Assembly: GCF_947507565.1 (NCBI RefSeq)
Contig: NC_089179.1
Span: 62,001-126,000 of the forward strand
DNA: 64,000 nt
Direction: 5' to 3'
From: Oscarella lobularis
Lineage: Eukaryota; Porifera; Homoscleromorpha; Homosclerophorida; Oscarellidae
Shown here: one piece after another, positions 41,328 to 52,300 of the stretch
How the letters are laid out: every line of letters starts with the position of its first letter
How positions within the stretch are numbered: position 1 is the stretch's first letter
Notes under the pieces: model-generated
Told to the model about the DNA's origin: nothing
Seen by the model: the letters and a program-made list of their open reading frames with translations, nothing else
Database searches by the model: none
Position numbers and translations under genes: made by a program

Positions 41328-44242
41328 TCACAATGACGCTACGTCATCCCTCATCTTAGTGAGACTAGAAAAGTCATGTACGTGGCATTTAACTATAGAC
41401 TGCAGTACATTAGCTAACATATTGCAATCAATATCACTTATCTTAATCGCACCTGTCGCCAAATTATCACGCTTCGCCTCAACGTCTCTTCGTCTAGCCA
41501 CAAGGCTAGCATACTCCTTAGTCGCCCTTTCCAGTTGAGCTCGTTTGTCGCCAAGTGCCTCATTTAGTGGTTTGATAAGAAATGAAACTTCACAGTCTTT
41601 AACAGCTGTCTGCAATTCACTGCACTCTCCTCGAAGTGTTTCAAACAGCTGATTGGCTTTATTCTCCATGCCCTCCAGTTTGCTAATCAGACTGCAACAT
41701 TCGTCCACAGTCTCAACTTTCTCCTCAAACTCTTTTTCTTCTTCTTCTTCTTCTTTTTTGCTCACTAAAGGACGAATTATTGCCACTTTAAGACGCGTGG
41801 AATTACTCTCCTTTTCATTATCGCTCTCCGTTTCAATATCAGCCTCTTCTTTCTCGTCTTCTTCTCCACTCAAAACTTCTTTCGGTAGATCGACCTTTTC
41901 TTTTTCATCCCCTTTAAATAAAAGATCTTTTAACAAATCCGTCTTCTCCTCCTTTTCCTCTTCGTTCTCAACACCAGACGATAAAATTTCAAGCTTCTCT
42001 TCCACTTCCTCTTCGCCGCCAGGACGACGAAATTCTTCGAGAAAATTACCAATTTGCCACATGACTCCTTCCTCAATTCTCGCAATTTGTTCTTGAGAAA
42101 AAAACATCACTTCGGCTTCGACAATACACGCTCTCAATTGCTCCACGCTTTCAACGAATTCCGCTGAAAAATATTTCGGCGAAACGGTGCACGAAATCTC
42201 CACGTATTTCGCCACTTCCGTCGCCATTCCACACAGTCCTACGTCACTCATAGTAGCCACAGCCAATCGTTTCAAAATAAAAACAAAAAACATCAAATCC
42301 GAATGCATTTCCGAATAATTGCAGCGAATGTGATGGCTCACGGAATCCGCTAAAGATCTCAGATCGCCATCTATTTGCCGTTTTTCGTAATAAACATCCG
42401 GAATGCTAACTTCAACGTCGAGATAACGCACTAGACGCTTACTGCATTCATTCCACGACGATGACGCGACGCGCAAGCGAGAAATACACTCTCTAATAAT
42501 TTCTAGAGCCGCTCTAATCGTTGGGCCCCTCTCTCGCATCAAATTCGACCTCTCCAAGCCAAGTACAGGCAACATGACGACGATAAAGAGAAAATAGGCG
42601 AAATGACCCACAAGTAATGTCGAATCATCTCGCCCTATCATAGACAGGAGTGACGCTAAATCGTATTGGACTTCTCCGCCTATTATCAGAGCCATGGGCG
42701 CGCTTTTCGTCTTCCCTGCGACCGAAATTCGATTCCTCTCGTCTTTCGGCGACGAAAATTCGTCGAGAAACGAGTGAAATTGCCAGTCGACTTCGCGAAA
42801 TATCTTCGTGACGTCCGCCTCGTCGGCGAGAAGCGAGCGCGCGCGCTCGAGCGAATTCGCGTACTTTTCCGAGAAGTAATCCAACGGGAGATGAAACGAA
42901 TATTCCACGAATTCCGTACGCAGCGCTTGCGGAATTTCTCCATTGGAATTCGTCACGGCTAAGAGAAGACGAAACGCGTGAAAAAAGTGAAACAATTCGG
43001 CGTGATCGTTCGAAAATCGACGACGAATTTCTCTCAAGAGCATCGTTCCAATTTTATCGATGCCGCGATCCAAACGCCGTTTTTCGTCCAAAGGATTCGC
43101 ATAGGCGACGCTGACGTCCATGAATCGGCGAAGTCGATCCTTGAATTTTATCCACGCGTGACCGCTCGGCACGTCTGACGTCATAACGCGTAGTTTCGTC
43201 GCTTTTTGCTCGACAGCTTTCAATGCAACGTCCACTCTTTCTCGCGTATCTTCGCTGTCTAAGACGAGCAAGTCGCGCGGCGAATGAAGAGCGAGCATCG
43301 ATATACGCATGAATAAGAAATAAGCGAGATGACCAACAGTAACAAATTGATCATCTGGAAATAAATAAATAAATAAATAATAAGACGTATACTGCTACGG
43401 TATTTTGAAGGGAAAATGCCGTACTGACGTCACTTTGTACATTAATAAATTATGTCACGTGACTAAATACTATCTCATTTTTATGCCAAAAGAGTTTTTT
43501 ACGTGACGTCACTTTGTACATTAATAAATTATGTCACGTGACTAGGAAAATCTAATTTTTAATGCCGTTAGAAGTTTTACGTCACTTGCACTTTAAATTT
43601 GTCACGTGACAAAGAAATCTCATTTTAATGCCGTAAGAGTTTTTACGTCACTTTGTACAAAATGTCACGTGACAAATCTTATTGCTGTAAGAGTAAGTGA
43701 CGTCACTTTGTACGTTAATAAATTATGTCACGTGACTAAAGAAATTGGGTTTTTCTACTGACCTGAATCTGGAGGTACATATAGATAAAACGACTTTTCG
43801 TCTATTGCGAGCAAGTGCTTTTGCGCTATGTCGCGAAACGATCGCAAACTGGGAGCGTGATCGTCGAAATTCATGAGAGCCATGTCGTCCTACGGAATCC
43901 GGATCTAACGCGCGCGAATAACGCGAAAAAAAACGAACCGAACCTCGGTGACGTCATCGAAGCCCATCATAAAGAGAACGAGCTTTGCGTCGTGGCATTC
44001 GCGTAAAATAGGACCGAAAACCGGGTGAGCTATATTTATGACTCGACCGCGTTCGCCTTTCGAGTCCAAAAGGGCGCAAATGCCCGTCGAAAGGAGGCGA
44101 AGGTATTCGTAAAAGTTGCGGGAACTCAGCTCTTTTTTTACGGTAGCCTGCAAAGCAAAATAAAATTGCAACTATAACCGTTGCAGTATCTCGTACTAAC
44201 GATAGTCTGTTCGAGCGTTATATGCCGTTTTTCTCGTTCCAT
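41328..44242 (-). CDS. PUB-like/helical/coiled-coil paralogue 2, two helical domains
   Basis: Start MEREKRHITLEQTI (44242). Next exon ATVKKELSSRNFYEYLRLLS continues to INIAHPVFGPILRECHDAKL and VLFMMGFDDVTE, which resembles a PUB domain (helical, ending in a conserved GF after a NPxF-like HPVF). A short exon DDMALMNFDDHAPSLRSFRD follows. A large exon (41328-about 43355) holds two copies of the helical domain, starting DDQFVTVGHLAYFLFMRISM and DDSTLLVGHFAYFLFIVVML. An acidic Glu/Lys/Asp region and a coiled coil ending KMRDDVASL complete it. Total near 800 residues. The whole is not recognised. The intron at about 43360-43755 contains tandem repeats. Confidence 0.7.
43420..43745. repeat. Tandem repeats with TGACGTCA and GTCACGTGAC in intron
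   Basis: Five degenerate units of about 60-85 bp, each with a TGACGTCACTTTGTAC-like box and a GTCACGTGAC palindrome, plus AATGCCGTAAGAGTTTTTAC. They lie inside an intron of paralogue 2. Confidence 0.85.
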
Positions 44243-44308
44243 TTCTCCTCACTGGATATCCGGGATTCTCTCTCTAAAGAAAATATTAATTGCTTATGCG
44301 TACACTAA

Positions 44309-46430
44309 TTAGGTTTTCATAAAAGATCGAATTTCGTCAACCAAAACAACCAAGTCCTCTTCCGAAGCCCTGCTTCTTGCAATTCGCTCCAGAAGCTCCT
44401 TCAGCGTTTTCGTATCCAAAGTTGAAAGTCGAAAGTTTTTTGCTTTGATCTCAAGCGAAGTCAGCACTTCGTTGATTCGAAAAACATCGCGTTCACCTTG
44501 CTCCAATTGCATCGTCGTTTCGCGAAGACGCGTTTCGAGGACATTCGCTACATCCTTGGGACTCTCAGCGAATGCCTTCGAAAGCGACGCGCAATCCTCT
44601 CTAAGCTTCCTAACTAACGCCTGCCTCTCCTCAAAAACCAAACTAACTTCACACTGCAATGACTGACATTCAGCTACAGATGACACATGAGCAACGCGAG
44701 AAAAAAACGCCTCAAAGGACCCTTGGACACCTTAAATAAAAAAAAACGAATTAAATTAAAATATTAGAGACCCAAGCAAACCCCACATTGATCTCCCTCC
44801 TCCTCCTCCTCCTTTTCATTATAAGGATGAACTATAGCAATTGCCCTAGCTTGATCCACTTCCTCATCTTCATCCTCCTTGTCTTTATCCGTTTTTTCCG
44901 GCTCATCTTTCTTCTCTTCTCCGTCCGAATCATTCTCAGACAACTCAGCCCTTTCCGGAGCTTGCCGTTCAACCGGCGGCGGCGGCGGCGGCGAAGGAAC
45001 AACGTTTAGATGTCGTTGCAAGCGAGCGACTTGTCTTTCCATCCTTTCCCTCATCTGTAGCAGAGTGGGAAGATCGCAGTCATCCCCTAGTCCAATTTCC
45101 GGCACCTCAAAGTCTAAACTAACACGACTATTATCTATTGATATACGAAGATCGGTTCTTGTCGAACGAATGTGCTGCAAAAAAGACTTCTTCTGCCAAA
45201 CAACGGCGTCGTGCACTTCCCGTATTTCCGCTGAACTAAGCGATTGATCCAGCGCTTTGACGATAAAACAACGAACCTTTTCCACGGATTCTGCGTACTC
45301 CTGACTGAACTGATCCGACGGAAATGAGCAGGAGACGCGAACGTAATTCTGCATGTCGTCTTTCGTCAATAATTGCCCCATGGTCGTCTGCTGACACAGG
45401 TGCCACGATAGATGCATAAAAACGAAAATTTCCACGTGCTGTTCGTTGTGACGTACGCGCAACTCGTTACAAATTATATTCGCCGTTTCCGTGATTTTCG
45501 ACGAGACGGCAAGCGACTCCTGTAGACGACTCGAAACGGGTAGAAAAGCGTCGGCAAGACGACGCGCGTCTGCGCAAACGTCGAGCCACGACTGATGACA
45601 AACAGTTCCCTCTCGCACAACGTGCAAAATGGACGCACACTTCTCTATGACCTCAATCACCGCGGAAACTTGTTCTTTCAACGAAGCGCCGTTGTCTGGC
45701 GATCGCGTGCTGAAGAGAACCAAAGGCATGAGTCTCATAAAGAAAAAGTGACCCATACGAGTCGTAACAGCAACTTTATCCTCTATAGATAGATATACAT
45801 ACAAGTTATTTATTATTTATTTATTTTCTACCTGATTCGTCAAAGTCTAAGTTCGAGGAAATTCTTTCCGTGGTGGTGGTGACGTCATCAGATGAGCCAC
45901 TACCCCCGCCCCCAACTATGTCTCTTATTAGGGAGGGATAATTTATAAGCTGTTTTTCAGCTATATCTTTAAAGGATCGCATTCCCGCGGCGTGGCCATC
46001 AAAATCAAACATAACCATCACATCTTCGTCCTTATTAATAAATAATTAATTAATTAATTAATTAATTAATTAATTAATTATAATGTCTTACTTCGTCGAC
46101 GTCCTCGAAGCCCAGCATGAACATGATGAGTCTGGCCTGGGCACTTTGGGCGATAATTGGACCAAAAACCGGATGAGCTTAATTAATTACAATGAAATTT
46201 TTTCGTCGTCATTTTCTCTGCTTCTACCTTTTTGAACGACTCGTCCCCCTTCGCCTTTCGTTTCGAGAAGATATTGTACGGCTCGCTTCACCAGGGCCAT
46301 GTACGTGCCGAACGTTTGGGGGTCCAGTTCGTTCTTAAGAGTCTCCTAGAAGAGAGACGCTAGATAACGCGCTTTCGTGCTCGTAGACTCGTACAACTGC
46401 TTCTTCGAGAGTTCTGTGTCGACTCGCCAT
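44309..46430 (-). CDS. PUB-like/helical/coiled-coil paralogue 3
   Basis: Start MASRHRTLEEAV (46430). Next exon ETLKNELDPQTFGTYMALVK then KAHPVFGPIIAQSAQARLIM and FMLGFEDVDE (PUB-like). Then DEDVMVMFDFDGHAAGMRSF, a Gly/Ser/Asp linker, and one helical domain beginning KVAVTTRMGHFFFMRLMPLV (44764-about 45785). This is followed by a Pro run ([11 protein letters not shown]), an acidic region, and a last exon with a coiled coil (FEERQALVRKLREDCASLSK) ending VDEIRSFMKT-stop (44309). About 590 residues. Closely parallels paralogues 1 and 2 in exon order and splice phase. Start lies 58 bp from the opposed GNAT start. Confidence 0.7.
46026..46082. repeat. (AATT)n microsatellite in intron of paralogue 3
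   Basis: About a dozen AATT units. Confidence 0.9.
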
Positions 46431-46488
46431 TCCGAGCATGCGCTAATGAGAGCAATAGACATGTGACGTCGCTGGATCAATAATAATA
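46431..46488. promoter_or_regulatory. Short divergent promoter, paralogue 3 / GNAT
   Basis: 58 bp between opposed start codons. Contains TGTGACGTC (46463). Confidence 0.4.
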
Positions 46489-46956
46489 ATGGTGAGTGTG
46501 AGATGTGCCGTGGAGAACGACGCCGAGTCAATTTACAGCGTCCACGTCTCTTCGATTCGCATCAGCTGCGCAAGTCATTATTCGGCAGAGGAAATAAGGG
46601 TGTGGTCAGGTCGTCAAAATGTCGATCAATACAGACATTTTATTCGATTGGGAGAAATTTGCGTAGCTGTAAAAAATGACGTCGTTGTTGGATTCGGGCA
46701 CGTGAGTGAAACGGGTGAAATTCGAGCATTGTACGTTGCACCGTCTGAAACTGGAAAAGGCATAGGAAAAATGCTTCTCAAAGAGCTGGAAAGGCGTACA
46801 AAGGAACGAGTGACGCCTTACCAATTGACTGTACAATCGACAATCAATAGCGTGAAATTCTACGAAAGTCAGGGATTTCAATTGGAGAAAGAGAGTTGGC
46901 ATACTGTAGGAAATGATTTGAGTTTGAAATGTTTTCAGTTGACAAAAGCGATATAG
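46489..46956 (+). CDS. GNAT-family N-acetyltransferase, single exon
   Basis: 155 residues in one uninterrupted frame. It begins MVSVRCAVENDAESIYSVHV and has SIRISCASHYSAEEIRVWSG. The acetyl-CoA motif A is ALYVAPSETGKGIGKMLLKE (G-K-G-I-G-K loop). Motif B-like SVKFYESQGF follows, then the C-terminal strand. The length equals a lone GNAT domain. The acceptor substrate cannot be told. Being intronless among intron-dense neighbours, and having a family look common in bacteria, makes horizontal transfer or retrotransposition possible but unproven. Confidence 0.88.
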   Translation: MVSVRCAVENDAESIYSVHVSSIRISCASHYSAEEIRVWSGRQNVDQYRHFIRLGEICVAVKNDVVVGFGHVSETGEIRALYVAPSETGKGIGKMLLKELERRTKERVTPYQLTVQSTINSVKFYESQGFQLEKESWHTVGNDLSLKCFQLTKAI

Positions 46957-47156
46957 AGATTTTCAGATTTGTTCGGGGGCAGGGAATTCCCCGAATCCCG
47001 ATGACAAAAATCGCTGCTTGCGTCTGCGCGAATCCTTTCAGGAAAAGCGACTGCTGTTGCTTCACGCATGCAGTATAAATTCGTCAGATCAGACGAAAGC
47101 AGCAGTATCAATCTCCAACGCCACTTTTACAAAATCGGGGGCCCTTTATAGGTTCC

Positions 47157-49169
47157 ATGGATCATACGCGAATTGGTCGTTACTCGAGCACAGAGAGACA
47201 GTACAGCGATTACGGCGGCGGTGGCGGAGACTACTACGACGATCGACGCTACTACGGCAGCAGCGAGTCTTACCCGTACGAAGACGATGCGTACGACGTG
47301 CCACAAGTCCCAAGTAGGCATTATGGCGCATGCGTTGCATCCCGCGATGTCTTTTCTTCTGTTTTCTAGCCGAAAAACTGGAATGCGTGGCGAGTTTGGC
47401 TAGCTACTTACTGGGTAAACTCGCGCTCATGCCTCAGCATGCCGTTGAATCGGCGACTCGCTTTGCGTCCAACTGTGTCAATTGGATCGAAATTCTGACT
47501 GTTCGAATCGGAGTGCTCGATCGATCGGGGCCCGGCTACGCAATCTGGGCCGACGAAGTGAGGAAAATGAAGCATCATTTCACCACGCATCCGCGTCCCA
47601 CAATGAGCGCCGCAACGCAAAGAAACTTACTCATCGTAGGCCAGCACATCTTAGACGAAATTCGTCAGATGGGAAAGTCCGATTTGACGGCCGTTTTTCA
47701 CGCCGGCTATCTGGCGACAAAACTCATCTTGAACATATCGCAAACGTCGACGTTTGAACACGACGACGGTACCGTTTTTCTTAGCGTCATCAACGATTTG
47801 CCCTTTGAACGAATCACGACACATTTCAAGGAATACCTGGAAACTGTTCGAGATACGTTGCTCCAGACTCTTGAAGGCGAACGCGGAATGCCCATTGGGC
47901 ACACGTTGATCAACCTCTTGATCTACATCGCCGCTAAATTTGACAATAACATTAAAGCAGCGAAATCGTCGACGCCGTCTCAATCGAAAGCGACTGTCGG
48001 CGCCAAGCGTCCTGCACGAAAAAACAAGAAACAGGGAATTGTTCATATGAAACCGGGCGTCTATATGATCCAAGAAGTGTCGCCAGACGACATGCAGGCA
48101 ACGGGAAAACCTCGTGTCATTGATCTTCGTCCTCCTGAAGGAAAGACGACAACTGAAAAAGCAAATTCCAGTGCCGCTACCGCCACAGCCGCCGCCGTCT
48201 CATCCGAATCGGATTCGACGAAGGCGGCCAAAGCGTCCGATCTCGGCCTATCAGAGGACGAATATTCGCGGTGTTTAGAAGAGGCAATGACGTTTGAAGA
48301 TCGAAAAGCGCGACAGCAAATTCAAGGTAAGGGAGGAGACTCTTCAACAGCGATGACCTATAGTGATCCAACCGGTGGTGGTGGTGGTGGCAAGAAAATG
48401 CAGTACATGGTTTTCTTCTACGGCGCAGGCGGCGGCGCACGGCGTTCACAGTCTGTTGAAAGAGAAGAACGATTCACTGAATTGCCGTCTGACAACGAAT
48501 CTATTACCAAACCGCCTTCAGTCAGCAAAAAACCAGAAAAAGATGACGTAGAAGAAGGTAAACTTTCTTATATTGAGCGAATCGCGTGCTTACTTACCTC
48601 GTCCTTTAAAAGTAGCGAGTCAAAAGCTAGCGCGACTTGAAGACGACGTCAAAGCGAAACATGATCTATACAAAGAACGTCGTCAAGTGTACGACGCCTT
48701 GCTCGCCGACATTCAGCAACTCCAAGCGGCGACGAAAGAAACGGACGCGGAAGTCATCAAAAACGCGCTGGAAGTCGAAATCGCGGCGAAATCGCGCGAA
48801 GCCAACGACATGTACGACGAACTCATCATGTCGGAAGACCAATACGTCAAAGCGCGAGACGATCTCGCCGCCGAGACGGCGACGGAGACTCTGCATTTGA
48901 TCGACGATCTCGATAGGGAGACGACGTACGCGTGCCTGCTTCGAAACTTGGAGCGGATGCGAGATCGTCCCGATAAACTTCATTTGATGTTGAAACGACA
49001 CGTGGATATTCTCGCGTCGGAGACGATGAGCGAATTGGCGGAGAAATTGAATCTAACGGCAACGGATAGAGAAGCGCGGGTGCAGGAAATTCGAGAGAGA
49101 CATCAAATCACTTACGAAGATGACGAAGACGACGAAGACGACATCGTTCGGGATGACGAAGTTGATTAA
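47157..49169 (+). CDS. Helical/coiled-coil paralogue 4 (no PUB-like domain)
   Basis: Exon 1 (from ATG 47157) encodes a Tyr/Gly/Asp-rich start, RYSSTERQYSDYGGGGGDYY. A 56-nt intron joins in phase 1 to EKLECVASLASYLLGKLALM. This opens the same helical domain as in paralogues 1-3 (HILDEIRQMGKSDLTAVFHA, KEYLETVRDTLLQTLEGERG). It continues with a basic segment (KRPARKNKKQG), a low-complexity region, and a second intron (GTAAACTTTC...TTTAAAAG, from about 48557) leading to the coiled coil VASQKLARLEDDVKAKHDLY. The end is acidic (EDDEDDEDDIVRDDEVD-stop). It lies on the opposite strand from its relatives. Function unknown. Confidence 0.7.
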
Positions 49170-49360
49170 AATATTAAAAATCCTCCATTTTTCTTTCGTA
49201 CTTTCGAAAACAGTTGCCTTTCGTGTAGTTCTCAGAAAAAGAAACTCGGTTAGATACGTAACAGGTAACCCACCCCCCAAAAAAATTAGTCTTTCAGACG
49301 AAGGAACACCCACAAAATACCTGAAGGAAAGTTCAAACCTTTTAATTCCTATTATTATTC
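49170..49360. other. Convergent intergenic gap
   Basis: 191 bp between the stop of paralogue 4 and the MYO18A stop. No feature recognised. Confidence 0.5.
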
Positions 49361-52300
49361 TTAGAGAAACGTCGCTCCCTTGGGCGATCCCGGCTGACTT
49401 CCGTCCGATTCAAACCACGGTTTGTCGTCATCCAAATGATCCGGCGGCGGCAGTCGCCTTTCCTCCTTCCATCGCCGCAGCGTCTTAGGCGTAATATTCT
49501 CGAAATCGCCGACGTCGGCGATGCGATGCTGACCCCCCACGTCATCATCGTCGCTTTCTTCGTCTTCCGGCAACGTTCTCAACTGCCTATGTCGACTAGA
49601 GGCGACGGGAGCGCCGTACGATTTCGACGGCGTCCACTTTCGACGTTCGATGCGCCCGTCGTCGGGAGAATCGTCGGAGTCGTCGCCGCCGTCGACGTCA
49701 TCGTCGTCGTCGTCCAATCTGTCGTCATCGTCGCTCACCTGCAACGCCGAACGCAGATCTTGAATTCGCTTGTTCGCGCGTTCTAATTCCTTTTGGAGTG
49801 ACGAATAGTTGGACTCTATTCCTTCGTACTCCGTTTTCTATTCATCCAGAGATTCATTATTAAAAAAAAAAACAACAAAACGGTTTTCCTCTCACCATGT
49901 TTTTCCACTTTCTATTCGCCTCCTGCTCTTTTCGCTCCGCGTCAGCGAGCTCCTCTTTCAAATCTCTCGCTTGTTTATTGGCACTGTTGCATCGAGATTC
50001 GAATTTCGCCGGCCGAAAAACAATTATTCTTTTTTACCGTCTGAGAACGTCTCCTTGAACGCCGTCTCCGCGTCCGAGCGCCTCTTTTTCTTCCGTAAGT
50101 CGTCTCACCGACTCCTTGAGACGTCGCGACTGAACCTGAAACGATAAAAACGACGCGTTATTATACGAAAAACGTAGTAGCCTGCCATAAATCAACCGAC
50201 TTCAAGTCGATGTTTCGCCGACTGTTCTAATTCGAGTTTCTCTTGAAGTTCCTACGCAACACGTCCAGCTAATTGTACCGCGAATCGATCGGATAGAACG
50301 TACCTTGACTTCCATCGTTGATGTTCGAGAATGGACGACGGATTGACGTTGCATTTGCTCTAGACGCTGATTCAAATCCTCGACCTACGCGACATTTCAT
50401 TCATCAATTCTCTCGCGCTTCGTTCTGCACGTACTTCGTGCTTTAGAGACAAATTCTCCGATTCCAACCGATCAACATCTTCATTCGCTTTGGAGACATC
50501 GGCTTGAAATGACGTCACCTTGAAGAAAAAGCAAATTTCGCGTGGATAACCCCAGCGACGTAAGACAACGTAACGCAAGGGGAGAGTGATGTCACAAAGG
50601 CAAGTGACCAATCACGAGAAAGCTTACGTTACGTCACGCACCTGCTGTAAAGTGCTCTTCTGCTTCGTGACCAGCTCTTCGTAGGCTTCTTGATCGTCTT
50701 CAAGTTTCGATTCCAAGTCGCGTTTTTCCCGACCCAGTTCAAGACTCCTCTTTTCCGCCTAGTTCACGCGTACATGGAGGAAAAAATGACGTCACACTAA
50801 CTCGCGCCTCCTTACGCTCTCCTTGTCTCTCGAAAGACTTTCAATCTGCATCTGCTTTTCGTCTAATTCCATTTCTAATTTACGTTTTGATCGATTCGCG
50901 TGTTCAAGTTCGTCCTGAACATCGTCCAGCTACGCAACCAAAAATCAAAAAAATGCGATTTTTTTCCTTTTCGTACGCACCTCGTGTCTCAGCGCTTTTA
51001 CGCCCTTTCCCCCACTAACAGCATTTCTCTCTTTCTAAGCACCCATTCCTCTCACTCTCAAACAATTCCCAGATTATTGATCGCATTACCTCAAATTGAA
51101 GCATTTCCTGATTGTCGTGAAGCAGGGCTTTCATCTTGTGCAGGGCTTTCCTGAGACGGCGTTCCGTTTCAGGATCGCTCTGCTGCGCCCGATCCCTCAA
51201 CTCGACCAGCTGAAACTCCAAGCTTCGTTTCGCCTACAGTATCATCTCCATTTAGAATTCTTTCACTATAGCGACGTAACGCAGCGCTACGTGACGTAAC
51301 TCCCAAATATGGTCAAAGGAGAGAGTGATGTCACAAAGGGAAGCGACCAATCAAGAGTCACGTTACGCTGCGTTGCAGCTGAATCGATTTTTACCTTGAG
51401 AGCTGCCGATTTTTCTTCGTATTCGTGCTCAATCTGCTCTTCGAGGCCTTTCACTTTCTTCTGCAACTGCCCAATCTGTCGTTCGTGTTCTTCGTCCTTT
51501 GCATCAAGCTCGCGCCGACTGCTCTGCCCAAGTCGCTGGTTTTCCATTTCAAGACGAGTCTTAGCCTAAAAAAAAGAAGAATTCGCGCCGCTGCTATTCC
51601 TCTAGAGAGTCAATCACGCACCGATTTAAGTTGCTGAACTTCGACGGCCAAATCATCCATCTCTTCTTCGTGATCCTCCACTTTTTGCTCCGCCTCGCGT
51701 AGAGATTGCTTTAGAGCCAAAACCTAAAAGAAACACTCAAACGTCTGCCCTAGCGCCGATTCGCCGGCTCTAGCACCTCCGATTCTTCTCTCGTTCCTTG
51801 CTTAGACGCGTCTTTCAGCTCTTCTTCCAAGCGATTCAATTTTCTCTCGAGGCTCTTGATCTCGCCGTCTTTTTCTTCGAGACTACGTTCCAGTCCAGAG
51901 CGGATCGACTTTTCTCCCTCTCTTTCTCTCTCCAGTCGTTCGAGTTCGTTCGTTTCCGCCTCTAACCGATCTCTCGTCGAAGAAAGCTCGTGATCAAATC
52001 TATCAAAAAATCAATAATTTTTTATTGATTAATTAATTAATGCGCCACCCGACTTCTTTTGCTTTTTCTCCAATTCCGCGTTTCGTTCGAGCGCTCCTTC
52101 CAACTGAAGCTCAATATCAGCGCTATTTCCTTCAATTCGATTCGCTTTCAAGCGCAATGACGACAGATGATCGTTGAGCACTTCAACTTCGGCCAACGCT
52201 TCCGATAATTTCCTCTCAATCGCTTTCTTCTCTCGAACCACCGTCTCCACTTCCTCTTCCGTCTCCATTTGCCATTTTCGTCTCGCCATTTGAAACTCGA

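Noticed and set aside
41653-42096. Plus-strand Ser/Phe-rich frame
   Set aside because: Antisense of the Glu/Lys/Asp-rich region of paralogue 2. GAA/GAG read backwards gives Ser/Phe runs.
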